Of a stretch of 64,000 nt of DNA, positions 27,231 to 36,576 are shown piece by piece. A model generated the notes under the pieces. The model made no database searches. It was given only the letters and a program-made list of their open reading frames with translations, and was not told the DNA's origin. Origin of the DNA: Actinocrinis puniceicyclus (lineage in GTDB: Bacteria > Actinomycetota > Actinomycetes > Streptomycetales > Catenulisporaceae). Positions within the stretch are counted from its first letter, which is position 1. Each line of letters opens with the position of its first letter. The position numbers and the translations under genes were made by a program. The DNA is taken from contig NZ_JAGSXH010000010.1 of NCBI RefSeq assembly GCF_018283645.1, forward strand, positions 26,778 through 90,777, written 5' to 3'.

Positions 27231-28500
27231 GGTCTGCCTTCCTTCGGTCGGGCGACGCGGACGTGCCGCGGCGTAGTGCGTCGAGCTGGTCATCGGCCGG
27301 GCAGCGGCCCCGTTCGGCGTACTGCTCGATGAAGCCGCCGAGCCCGCGGCGCAGCGCCGCGGTGCTCGCGGACCGCCCCAGCGCCGTCTCGGCCGCGGCC
27401 AGGCAGGCACGCACCGCCTTGCCGATCTGCGGGTCGGCGGGTCCGTGGCGGGCCGCGCGCAGCCACACGGCGTGGTCAGGCAGCGCGCGGCCCCGGCAGT
27501 ACGGCTCGGTGGCCTCGTAGGCGGCGTCGGCGGCGGCCGGGTCGTCGAGCAGGGCGGCGGTCGTGGCCGCGGCGACCTGCCAGCCGTCGCCGGGCTGGGC
27601 GTCGATCATGCGCAGCTCCAACCAGCCGCGCGGGCGCACCGGCGGGAAGAGCGTGGTCAGGTGGTAGTCGAGGTCGTCGCGGGTAGGCGGGGGCAGGCCG
27701 GGCACGCCACGCAGCCACGCGCGGAACGTCAGGCCGTGCGGTGCCGTCCAGTCGGAGCACTCGGGCCGGCGTATGCACAGCAGCGGGGCATCTAGGGCGT
27801 ATCGCGCCCACGCGACGCCGGGATCGCTGTGATGGTGCGGCGGACGGGTGCGACCGGGATCGGTGCGATCCCACACGGCCTGCCTGGTGGAGCGCCAGCC
27901 GGTGGCCGAGTCGCGGTGGATCGGGGAGTTGGCGAAGGCCGCCACCAGCACCGGGCCGAGCCGGTGCGCCAGTTGCCAGCGGCGGCGATAGCCGGCGGCG
28001 CCATCGACGAGAAGTCCCGCGTCGAGGTTGATCTGCGCGGAGGCGGTGCTGCGCATCATGACCCGGCCCCAGGGTCCGGCGCGGTCGAAGTGCGCCTCCA
28101 TGGCGCGGTATCGCGGATGGTCGAGCACCCGCGGGGGGCTGCGTAGCGGGTCGAGCCCGCTGCCGACGAGCGCGAGCCCGTGATCTGCGCAGATCCGGCG
28201 CAGGATCGCGAGATCCGCGGCGGTCCGGGCGACACAGTCGGCGAGGCCGACGCCGGGCGGGGCGCTGAGCTCGATCTGACCGCCGGGTTCACGGGTGATC
28301 GCGCTGCCGTGGACGAACTCGTGCGCGGTGAGCGCCGAAAGCACCAGGTCAAGGCGATCGGCGGAGACCGGCGAGCGTGGATCGCAACCGTCGTGGACCA
28401 GCCACTCCAGTTCGACACCCACCCGCACGGGTGGTCCGGTCTTGAAGCACACGCCGTGCACGTACGCCTCGGCGTCCTCCTCGTGCAGTACAGCGTCCAT
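27202..28500 (-). CDS. egtA: EgtA, gamma-glutamylcysteine ligase
   Basis: 432 residues of the glutamate-cysteine ligase GCS2 type. VGVELEWLVHD is the glutamate-binding start of the fold, MMRSTASAQINLDAG and LVAAFANSPIHRDSATGWRS are the conserved ATP/substrate blocks, and RPRGWLELRMIDAQPGDGW the late catalytic strand. It supplies gamma-glutamylcysteine to EgtB. The ATG at 28500 follows GAGAGGG. The order egtA-egtB-egtCD on one strand gives all steps except the final C-S lyase EgtE, which is not in the window. Confidence 0.93.
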   Translation of the reverse strand: MDAVLHEEDAEAYVHGVCFKTGPPVRVGVELEWLVHDGCDPRSPVSADRLDLVLSALTAHEFVHGSAITREPGGQIELSAPPGVGLADCVARTAADLAILRRICADHGLALVGSGLDPLRSPPRVLDHPRYRAMEAHFDRAGPWGRVMMRSTASAQINLDAGLLVDGAAGYRRRWQLAHRLGPVLVAAFANSPIHRDSATGWRSTRQAVWDRTDPGRTRPPHHHSDPGVAWARYALDAPLLCIRRPECSDWTAPHGLTFRAWLRGVPGLPPPTRDDLDYHLTTLFPPVRPRGWLELRMIDAQPGDGWQVAAATTAALLDDPAAADAAYEATEPYCRGRALPDHAVWLRAARHGPADPQIGKAVRACLAAAETALGRSASTAALRRGLGGFIEQYAERGRCPADDQLDALRRGTSASPDRRKADRVRRTHLAQ

Positions 28501-29476
28501 GGCGCCCTCTCGGATCGAATCGGTCGCGCTCCCCTGACGGAGATCGCGCCTCAGATCACCGTACGGGAAGCTTGGTGACCACGAAACGCCCAAAAAGCGC
28601 ACATTGGGGAACCGGCGCTGCGGACGCCACGGACCCGCCGCTCACCCACAGCCGTCTCGCAGCGAACCGCGACCATCGTCATCACAGTGCTCGACGATAA
28701 GGGCTCTGGTTGCTTCGCAGCATGATCGCGCAGATGGTGTGAGACCTCCGCGGCCACCGGGAGCACCGCCAACGTGCAAGCCCCGCCGAACGCCCAGTTC
28801 GAACAGGTCGGCACCGACCGGACCGGTCGCAGCCTGGTGATCTCGACGGAGTACACGACCGATGTCCCGGACGAACCGACCGGTATCCCGCTTGTCCTGC
28901 CTGCCGATCCGGCCCGGTGGGTGGCAGACCTCTGCGCGACGGTGCCGCGTGCTCTCCGAGCGGGCAGCGTGTTCTGACGCGCTCGCGCCGCCTGACCGCG
29001 TACGGAGCTGGAGAATGCGCTTCCGGGTCCGCGTCCGGTCCGAACGCGCCGCACCGCGCCGCACCACACCGCGCCGGATGCGATCAAGGACTCGGCCATC
29101 GGGGTGAAAACCGGCGACGCGGCATAAAGTCCGATCCCTGATTCACCGATAACCCGAACATATCAAAGCCCACCATACATACACAGTTCCGTGAGCAGCG
29201 CGGACGAGGTTGTCGGCGAGCGCAGGGACGCCGGGCGTGGCGGCGCGGAGAAACGCCCCGCCGCCCGGGGAGCGCTCGTTGCGATGGCGCGTGCCCATGG
29301 CGGGATCCGCGTGCGCTCCCGCTGCGCCTCTTGGCTCGGTTACTCGGCAGTACGACGTATCAGCGCCCGGGGAGCAGCACTCTACTTTCCGTGCCTCGTC
29401 TGAGTGCCGCTGGGGAGGCGGCGCCGGCAGGCCGGCGTCCAGGTGTTCACGGACGCATCTCTGGGAGGAATCAGCG
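28501..29476. other. Long intergenic region with possible small gene
   Basis: 976 bp separating the egt operon from the large plus-strand pair. One small frame (28774-28977) has protein-like composition. The stretch 29130-29190 is AT-richer than its surroundings (GATAACCCGAACATATCAAAG, CATACATACACAG) and may contain the promoter of the 1311-residue gene, implying a leader of about 290 bases. No tRNA or repeat was seen. Confidence 0.5.
28774..28977 (+). CDS. Possible small hypothetical protein, 67 residues
   Basis: A GTG-started frame beginning MQAPPNAQFEQVGTDRTGRS, with mixed residues including Glu, Thr, Tyr and Ile, unlike the Arg/Ala/Pro-rich translations of non-coding strands nearby. A weak GGGAG lies about a dozen bases upstream. 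It resembles no family I know. It may be a small cytoplasmic protein or a chance frame. Confidence 0.3.
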   Translation: MQAPPNAQFEQVGTDRTGRSLVISTEYTTDVPDEPTGIPLVLPADPARWVADLCATVPRALRAGSVF

Positions 29477-32400
29477 TTGAACGACAACAGCGCATACGCG
29501 TCCGCTTGGGACGCCCACATCGCCGGACTGCAGAAGGAGCGGCGCGCCGTGAGGGCTGCCCGCGACCAGCAGGTCGAGGCGCTGTACCCGCACGCGCGCA
29601 CCTTCGTGCTCAAGATCGCCGAGCCGGTGCTCGACACCCCCGGAGCCGACGTGGACGACGTGCCCGGGACGCTGACCCTGGTCACCCCCGACCACCGCGA
29701 CCCGGCCCGCGACCAGTTCTACGTGGGCCCGCACCCGGTGCTCGGCCGGAACCTCACCTGGAACAAGCACTTCGAAGAGCTCGACTTCACCACCTCCGAC
29801 GGCACCCGCGGGCTGCGCGGGCACCTGCGGCTGACCCACTCGCGGCTGCGTGCCTTCGGCATCCTGACCATCGGCGGCAACGACTACTCAGTGGAGTACG
29901 AGGTCCCGCCGCAGCGCTACACCGTGAAGGTCGCCAAGGACGCGGCGTACCTGGCCGGCGACAACGCGACCATCACCTGGGACACCGAGTCCGACCGGTG
30001 GCGCAACGCGGCCTGGTCCGCGGACCCGGTCCTGGAGTTCACCTACGGCGTCAACGGCGAGGAGATCATCGGCGACGAGAAGGTCTACACCTTCATCGCC
30101 TCGTTCAAGGACGCGGCCACCGGCCGCGACTGGATTCCGGACGCCTTCACCTACAGCGGCTACCTGACCCAGAACCTGAAGCTCGGCTTCGCCCTGGTCG
30201 GCGGCACCAAGGCGCCCGTCGGCCCGGGGGCCGACTACTTCCCCTACGCCCTGTCCTCGAAGATGTCGGAGTTCGCCTACGACTTCGACGGCGGCATGGT
30301 GATCGGCTCGGCCGGCTACGGCGGCACCTGCTACGGCGTGATCGGCACCTGGGCCCGGCGCCCGGCGGCCGGGCTGTACCTGCTCGAGGGCGACGGCCAC
30401 ACCGCGCACGCCTCCGTGCACGACGGCGCCCTGTACGTCGGCGGGCAGCGGGTGCCCCACTCGGCGCTCGAGGGCGACACGCTCAGCTGGTCCGGGCTCT
30501 ACCAGGACCTGGCCGACGCCGCCGGGCTGCCGTCGGCCGGCCACCTGGTGTTCTCCGCGGACGGCTCCGAGGTCACGGCCTCCTCGTTCAAGGTGACCGG
30601 CCGGCGGGTGACCCCGGACGAGGCGCTGGAGAAGGTCGACGCCGACGAGAGCGCGCTGCCGGTGCTGCGCGCCGCCCTGCGGCACAGCCGCAGCCTGCAC
30701 GCCGAGCCGGGCCACGAACTGCGGGACCTGATCGCGATGAGCCAGTACTCGGTCGACTCGCAGGGCAGGTACTTCGACGCGGTCCAGCAGGGCTCGATGG
30801 ACGACTTCTACATCATCCTGCAGAACTACATGGACCAGAACCTGCGCAAGCAGTTCTTCAACCCCGGCCCGCCGCCGCCGCTGGACCAGGACCTCTACGC
30901 GATCGCGCACATCACCGGGACCAAGGGCACCGACCCGATCCCGTGGTACGGATCGCTGTCCGTCCCGTACACCGCCTGCGCGCTGTCCAAGTTCAGCAGC
31001 GACCCCGCCGCCGCGCTGATCAACGGCCGGCGCGCCGAGGCGTGGCTGACCCAGGCCACCTCCGGCGGCGACGTGATGGCCGCCCAGGGCCCGCTGCTCT
31101 ACCAGCGCCGGTACCAGGAGAAGTACAACAACCTCGACTGGTTCCTGGTGGATCAGAAGACGAACGCCGCCAAGTACGCCCCGATCATCGACGCCCAGGT
31201 GGAGAAGTGGATCGCCGATGCCAAGGCGGAGGCGATCGGCACGCCCGAGGAGATGGCCAAGCTCGAGAAGCAGATGCGCGACCTGGGCAAGTACGCCAAG
31301 GACCACGACCAGTACTGGGCGTTCGCGATCTACACGTACACGACCACTCCCGGCTATCTCAACATGCTGCAGACGATCCTGCTGACCGGCGGCGGCTACG
31401 ACGGCTCCGAGTTCAGCCAGCGGGTGCAGCGCACCGTCGCCCTGCTCAACGTGCTGGACACCACCAGCAACTTCTCCCAGCAGTACGGCTACCTGTTGCA
31501 GCTGTTCCAGCTCGGCTCGATCCTGCCGCAGCTGTTCGACTTCAGCAGCGACCTGAGCGGGTTCAGCTTCGCGGTCAAGCAGATCGTGGACAAGTTCATC
31601 GAGCAGTACATCGACAGCCCGGACCCGAAGATGCGGGAGGCGGCCCAGCAGCTCCAGCAGAACGCCACCCAGGATCTGATCGACAAGGTGCTGCAGATCC
31701 TGCACGCCTCGGCCGCGGTCGGCCACGGCGTCTACGAGTGGGTGCACATTGCCAGCCGGTTCGAGAACACCTTCGGCAGGGTCTTCGCGCACATCCCGGC
31801 GGCCGTCGGCAAGCTGATCGCCCTGGCCGGCGCCGGCGCCATGATCGGATTCTTCGTGCTCGGCGCGTCCGACTTCGGTCAGCTCAGCCCGGCCGAGCAG
31901 GCCCTGGTGGTGGTCGGCGGGGCCAACGCGGTGGCCCAGCTGGTGCTCCCGATCCTGCAGCGCGGCCTGGCCCTGGGCGCGGTGTGGGACCCGAGCGTGC
32001 GGTGGTGGTCGAACCTGCGCAAGTTCTTCAGCCCCAAGCTGATCGACGACGCACTGACGAAGACCACGTCGACGGCCCGGATCTGGCTGATGTCGAACAA
32101 GGGAACCGCGGTGGGCTACCGGGTCCCCATCAAGCAGGCGTTCGCCGCGCGCTCGCTGTTCACCGCCCACAGCAACGTCCCGTTCAGCCAGCGGTTCAAG
32201 CTGACGGTGATGGGCCGCAACCTGGGCCAGTTCACCGCCCGGCTGCTCGGCTCGGCCTTCGCCATCATCGGCATCGTGCTGTCCTCCATCGCGCTGTCCC
32301 AGGAGAACGAACCGCTGGAACTGGCCGCGAACATCCTGTTCCTGACCGCCTCGGTGCTGGAACTGGTGGCCATCGTCGGCGGCTGGGCGGTGGCCGGCTC

Positions 32401-33412
32401 CGCGGTCGCGGTGGGCGGCATGCTGGTCAGCACGATCTTCGCGATCGTGTCGGTGGTCGGCGTGATCGCGCTGGTGGCCGGCATCATCCTGATCGCGATC
32501 ATGATGAGCCGGCCCACCGAGTCGCCGGTGGAGACGTTCGCCAAGTCCTCCGGCACCTTCTACATGCCGTTCAAGACCGCGATCGAGTACTTCCAGGTCT
32601 ACCAGCCCGCGGGCCAGCCGCAGCGGGCCGGCGTGGCCGTGCTGGCCGGCGGCGACGCCGGTAAGGCGCTGAAGATCGGCTCGGACGGCTCGGCGCGGGT
32701 CGCCCCTTACGACGGCACCGGGCACACCGCGTTCTACCTCAGCATCGACTCGACCGGGCGGGTGCAGATCGGCGCGCCGATCCTCGACTCCAAGAACGTG
32801 CCCGTGCTGTACGCGCTGGCCGTCGAGGACACCGGCGCGGTGGCCGCCAAGAGCGCTTCCGGCAAGGACGCCTCCCTGGACGCGCACCTGCTCTGGTACA
32901 CCGAGGTGGTCGGCGAGGGCACCTACGAGGAGTCCGCCTCCGGCACCCGCGACCTGCGCGCGGCCCCGTTCAAGCTGTACACGGCGCTGAACGACGGCAC
33001 CGCCAAGCGGCGGTACCTGGATGTCGACGGCGCCGGCGGCTGGACGCTGCGCGAGGGCGACGGCGTCGTCGTGACGTTGAAGATGGAGGTGGTCAAGCCG
33101 GGCGAGCTGACCATGGCCGACGTCACCTGGTACACCGTCGAGCACGACCAGCGCGCCGACCCGGCGCTGCAGGTGCCCGGCAGCCTGCCGCACCGCTGGA
33201 CGATCGAGCCGGCGCTGCCCGAGGGCCTGGAGTTCCTGCCCGAGGAGGGCGCCGTCCAGATGCGCAAGGGCGTGGACGTGCCCCCGGCCGAGAAGAAGAC
33301 CTACAAGCTGACCTGCAGCAACGACATCGGCACGGTCTCCGCCGAGTTCAGCCTGGCCGTCCTGGTCCCGGAATACGAGCCGGCCGTGGAACGCGAACTG
33401 GTCGCGGTCTGA
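29477..33412 (+). CDS. Large unrecognised protein with hydrophobic multi-helix segment
   Basis: 1311 residues; family not recognised. A TTG start at 29477 is chosen because GGGAGGAA lies eight bases before it. There is no signal peptide. Residues 1-400 look beta-rich and soluble; 400-780 mainly helical. Hydrophobic segments follow at about 778-797 (LIALAGAGAMIGFFVLGA), 924-941, 948-970 and 977-1010, the last being a near-continuous run. The last 90 residues read like an Ig-like domain (LPHRWTIEPALPEGLEFLP...TYKLTCSNDIGTVSAEF). The soluble-hairpin-soluble plan recalls membrane-inserting toxins or pore formers, but this is inference. A terminator separates it from the next gene, which may be its partner. 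Confidence 0.85.
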   Translation: MNDNSAYASAWDAHIAGLQKERRAVRAARDQQVEALYPHARTFVLKIAEPVLDTPGADVDDVPGTLTLVTPDHRDPARDQFYVGPHPVLGRNLTWNKHFEELDFTTSDGTRGLRGHLRLTHSRLRAFGILTIGGNDYSVEYEVPPQRYTVKVAKDAAYLAGDNATITWDTESDRWRNAAWSADPVLEFTYGVNGEEIIGDEKVYTFIASFKDAATGRDWIPDAFTYSGYLTQNLKLGFALVGGTKAPVGPGADYFPYALSSKMSEFAYDFDGGMVIGSAGYGGTCYGVIGTWARRPAAGLYLLEGDGHTAHASVHDGALYVGGQRVPHSALEGDTLSWSGLYQDLADAAGLPSAGHLVFSADGSEVTASSFKVTGRRVTPDEALEKVDADESALPVLRAALRHSRSLHAEPGHELRDLIAMSQYSVDSQGRYFDAVQQGSMDDFYIILQNYMDQNLRKQFFNPGPPPPLDQDLYAIAHITGTKGTDPIPWYGSLSVPYTACALSKFSSDPAAALINGRRAEAWLTQATSGGDVMAAQGPLLYQRRYQEKYNNLDWFLVDQKTNAAKYAPIIDAQVEKWIADAKAEAIGTPEEMAKLEKQMRDLGKYAKDHDQYWAFAIYTYTTTPGYLNMLQTILLTGGGYDGSEFSQRVQRTVALLNVLDTTSNFSQQYGYLLQLFQLGSILPQLFDFSSDLSGFSFAVKQIVDKFIEQYIDSPDPKMREAAQQLQQNATQDLIDKVLQILHASAAVGHGVYEWVHIASRFENTFGRVFAHIPAAVGKLIALAGAGAMIGFFVLGASDFGQLSPAEQALVVVGGANAVAQLVLPILQRGLALGAVWDPSVRWWSNLRKFFSPKLIDDALTKTTSTARIWLMSNKGTAVGYRVPIKQAFAARSLFTAHSNVPFSQRFKLTVMGRNLGQFTARLLGSAFAIIGIVLSSIALSQENEPLELAANILFLTASVLELVAIVGGWAVAGSAVAVGGMLVSTIFAIVSVVGVIALVAGIILIAIMMSRPTESPVETFAKSSGTFYMPFKTAIEYFQVYQPAGQPQRAGVAVLAGGDAGKALKIGSDGSARVAPYDGTGHTAFYLSIDSTGRVQIGAPILDSKNVPVLYALAVEDTGAVAAKSASGKDASLDAHLLWYTEVVGEGTYEESASGTRDLRAAPFKLYTALNDGTAKRRYLDVDGAGGWTLREGDGVVVTLKMEVVKPGELTMADVTWYTVEHDQRADPALQVPGSLPHRWTIEPALPEGLEFLPEEGAVQMRKGVDVPPAEKKTYKLTCSNDIGTVSAEFSLAVLVPEYEPAVERELVAV

Positions 33413-33420
33413 GTCGCACC

Positions 33421-33454
33421 GCGCGGCCGGGAGCCTCACGGCTCCCGGCCGCGC
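33421..33454 (+). terminator. Strong hairpin after the large gene
   Basis: Perfect 15-bp stem, GCGCGGCCGGGAGCC and its complement, with loop TCAC, starting nine bases after the stop codon. It should end or attenuate transcription before the Hint-domain gene. Confidence 0.85.
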
Positions 33455-33504
33455 GCCTGCGCACCCGAGACCGCCCATCCGTGACCGCCAGTCAGGAGAC
33501 CACA

Positions 33505-35895
33505 GTGACTTCTCCGTTCGATCCGCGCGATGTCGAGGTGCTGGCCGCGGCCCTGCCCGGCACCGCCGACAACCCTCTCGGCCGCGCCACCCGCGGCGTG
33601 CTCGCCACGCACCTCAAGCGCTGCACCCCCGGGCACTACTCGCAGATGTTCGGCACCGGCCCGGCCTTCCGGGACATCTTCTTCGGCGGCGTCCAGCCGA
33701 ATCCGCACGAGGGCGCGATCGTCACCCTGACCGGCCTTGACGACGCATTCTTCGCCTCGGTCTCAGTGGCCGCCCTGTGCCAGCAGATGGGCCAGTGCAC
33801 CAGCCGGCTGCGCCCGCAGATCACCATGGGGCCCATCGCCAACGACCTGAACGCCTGGAACTCGCGCCTGATGACCGGCTCCTACCGGTTGTACGCCTAC
33901 ATGGCCGGGGTCACCGACGGCCCGATCCGCTCGGCTCTGTCCGCCTTTCCCGACCCCGCGGCGAAGCAGACGGCCAAGGACCACTATCTGGCCGGGCTCA
34001 CCTCCGAGTCGTGGGTGACCGCGAAAAAGGTCCAGGAGGCCTCGCAACAGTGGCCCGACCGCGACTGGGAGCTGTTCCACCATTGGATCAAACTGACCGC
34101 GCTCGGTGCGGATCCGGCCGAGATCGACCGTGCGATCCAGACCATCATCACCATGGGGCTGGGCATTCCGGCGGCATACGGCCCGGCGCGCTGGCGCGAG
34201 CAGTCCCCGTGGTTCGGCCCCGGTCTCGGCGCGAGCGACGCGGCCGACGCGGTCGGCGCGATCCTGGAAACGCGCTGCCACGCCTATCCGGGCGGCGGAT
34301 ATTCGTGCATGGCCGAGGACAACTCCTTCGAGTTCACCGCCAACACCCAGCCCGGCACCCGGTACCGGCAACTGCCCAGCAGCTCGTGTTTCGTCGCCGG
34401 CACCCGCGTGGTGACGGCCGACGGGAGCCTGCGCCCGATCGAGGGCATCGTGCCCGGCGAACTGGTGGCCACTGCGCACGGGCCGAAGCGGGTCCTGCTG
34501 CGCGCCGAGACCCGGCGTGACGGGAGGACGTTGCAGCGGTTCGCCGGCGCCGGGTTCGCCTTCTCCGCGACGCATCCGTTCGTGGCGGCCCCGCAGCAGC
34601 CGGGCCGCGGGTACTACGCGGCGGCCGATCCCGCGGGCCTGGCCCGCGCCGTCCCCATGCTCGCGCCCTTTGGTATCAGAGCCCTGGTGGCAGGCGAGAC
34701 GGAACTGGTCCGGCACACGCCCGAGGGCGCTGTCGCCTGGCCGGTTCCCGGTGTGGAACCGGCCCCTGATATCCGGCCCGAGCTGCTCTACGACCTGGTT
34801 GTCGACATCGGCGAGGACGGCCGCAGCGAGTACTTCGCCGGAGACGAGCGCACCCAGGTGCTGGTCAGCTCCGAGATGCCGCGCTTCGGCGCCGCCCCCG
34901 ATGCCGCCTGGGTGCTGATGCGCATCCTGGAGCAGGTGACGCCGGTGATCCTGGAGGCCCTGGCACCCGTTGCGGACAAGTCCTTCGCGGACCTGGTGAA
35001 CGTCGGGCTCACCAGCCTGTCGCGCACCCTGATGCCGGCCGTCGGACCCGACCTGCACCGGCACCCGGCGCAGTCGCCCGATGCCGGCGCGGTCGAGCCC
35101 GTCTCGCCGCTCCAGGCCGCCCGCGCCCTGGCCGGCGCGCTGGCCCGGCCGGAGGGCGGCGCCGACCGCCGGGCGACCGTCGTATTCGAACAGTTCGTCG
35201 CCGTCTTCGCCCCCCAGATCCAGGCCGCGCTCGCGATGGGCTGGCGCAGCTTCGACCTCGCCGCCGATGACGTCGCCAACCTGCTGACGGTCGACCTCTA
35301 CGACATCGAACTGTTCCAGCCCGCCGCCCCGGACGCACCGGCGAGCGTGGACCTGGCCCTGGCCCGGGACGCCGTGAGCTACACCCGCCGCATCCCGGTC
35401 ACCGGCCGGCCGAGCAGTTGGTATCTGACCTCTGACGGCCCGGCCTACTTCCCGGAGTGGAGCCGGCCCGAAGCGGAGGCATCGTGCTGGTCCTTGGCGC
35501 GTCCCGCGGTCTCAGGACCCGCGCTCCTTCCCCCGCCGTGGCCGCCCACGCCGCCCGAGCGCCTGCTCTGGGAGCTGCAGATCCACCTGGCGCCCTGGTC
35601 CGCCGCGAGCGCGAAGCTGCCGCTGCCCGCCGGCATCGCGCACGGCTACGAGGACTTCGTGGCCCCGCTGCTCGACCCGGACGGCAACGTCGTCGGCTGC
35701 GCCCGCGGTGACACCAGACTCCTGACTTCGGAGGCTTTCGCCGCCGAGTGGGAGGCGCGCCGGACCTGGAAGCCCGTGGACCAGGGCCGCATCGCCCACC
35801 GCCTGGCCGCCCTGGGCGGCCGTTACCTCGCGGACGGGTTCGCGAAGGCGATCGACGAATTCCGCTACTGCGCCGCGACGACCAGGACTCCCTGA
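33505..35895 (+). CDS. Hint (hedgehog/intein) domain protein
   Basis: 796 residues. Residues 1-294 are an unrecognised helical region. At Cys295 a Hint domain begins, CFVAGTRVVTADGSLRPIEG, followed by the block-B histidine in FSATHPFVAA and ending near residue 455 (DERTQVLVSSE). Hint domains cleave or rearrange the peptide bond before the cysteine; no His-Asn pair closes this one, so N-terminal cleavage or thioester formation is more plausible than splicing. The remaining 340 residues are unrecognised. GTG at 33505 follows AGGAG; an in-frame GTG at 33481 is possible. Hint domains in bacteria often release toxin tails, so a secreted or processed effector is possible. Confidence 0.82.
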   Translation: MTSPFDPRDVEVLAAALPGTADNPLGRATRGVLATHLKRCTPGHYSQMFGTGPAFRDIFFGGVQPNPHEGAIVTLTGLDDAFFASVSVAALCQQMGQCTSRLRPQITMGPIANDLNAWNSRLMTGSYRLYAYMAGVTDGPIRSALSAFPDPAAKQTAKDHYLAGLTSESWVTAKKVQEASQQWPDRDWELFHHWIKLTALGADPAEIDRAIQTIITMGLGIPAAYGPARWREQSPWFGPGLGASDAADAVGAILETRCHAYPGGGYSCMAEDNSFEFTANTQPGTRYRQLPSSSCFVAGTRVVTADGSLRPIEGIVPGELVATAHGPKRVLLRAETRRDGRTLQRFAGAGFAFSATHPFVAAPQQPGRGYYAAADPAGLARAVPMLAPFGIRALVAGETELVRHTPEGAVAWPVPGVEPAPDIRPELLYDLVVDIGEDGRSEYFAGDERTQVLVSSEMPRFGAAPDAAWVLMRILEQVTPVILEALAPVADKSFADLVNVGLTSLSRTLMPAVGPDLHRHPAQSPDAGAVEPVSPLQAARALAGALARPEGGADRRATVVFEQFVAVFAPQIQAALAMGWRSFDLAADDVANLLTVDLYDIELFQPAAPDAPASVDLALARDAVSYTRRIPVTGRPSSWYLTSDGPAYFPEWSRPEAEASCWSLARPAVSGPALLPPPWPPTPPERLLWELQIHLAPWSAASAKLPLPAGIAHGYEDFVAPLLDPDGNVVGCARGDTRLLTSEAFAAEWEARRTWKPVDQGRIAHRLAALGGRYLADGFAKAIDEFRYCAATTRTP

Positions 35896-36576
35896 TCGCC
35901 ATCGCCCGCCCGGCGCGACGCCGGCACGACGGATGCACAAAGCGCGCCGCAGTGCCCTGACTCGCGCGCAACACGGGCGGGCACGCCGGGTCACCCGGCA
36001 GAACCCGCGACGCGCCATCGTCCGCCGCTCACAACGCGCCGCCCTTCATCAATACCCTCGCATAGCGGCGGATCCTGGCCCGGTCCTCGGGAAGACAGCT
36101 CTCCCACCGCCGCTCCAACCGCATCCAGACCGCCGGCTGCGCCTCCTCGCCGGCCGGCGGCCGCGCCGGGTCGAGCCGACGCCGACAAGTCACCGCACCG
36201 GCTTCTCTCCGAAGTATCCCGTCACACGGTGGCGGACGCACCGGCCGTCAAGCGGCACGGCCGCACTGCGGACCCGTCAGCCCGGTTGGCCGGCGTCCAT
36301 GGCCACGTTTCCGCCATGCACGGCATCGGGGGCGGTGTGCCGGCGTCCGGCGTGCCCCGGAGCGTGCTCACCAGGCCGGACACCCCCGTCGCCCGGCCTG
36401 GTGCCCCCCGACACGACAGAACCTATGACAGCTTTGGACTGCGCGAAGGACCACTTTGCACTGTGAAGCAGCCCTGCGGGTGTCGCACCGCACAGTGAGC
36501 CGCGTCGTACAGCCGCCGGCGGCCCGGATAATCTCCGGCCGAACGGCAATTCGGCAGTCTCTCCGGGAGGAATGAC
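35896..36576. other. Intergenic region upstream of the PucR-like regulator
   Basis: 681 bp. No gene is convincing; a minus-strand frame at 36029-36241 ends in helical text (RLERRWESCLPEDRARIRRY) but has no ribosome site and could be a relic. A pair CACTGTG/CACAGTG lies around 36459-36500. The regulator's GGGAGGAA site is at the right end. Confidence 0.5.

Noticed and set aside
28551..29099. 182-codon minus-strand frame upstream of egtA
   Set aside because: Arg/Ser-rich composition and no ribosome site; overlaps the better plus-strand small frame.
29888..33478. 1196-codon minus-strand frame opposite the large unknown protein
   Set aside because: Shadow caused by codon bias; Val/Gln/Arg/His-rich text, while the plus strand has natural composition, a ribosome site and a terminator.
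35933..36466. 177-codon plus-strand frame after the Hint gene
   Set aside because: Arg/Pro/Thr-rich with no start signal; treated as intergenic.
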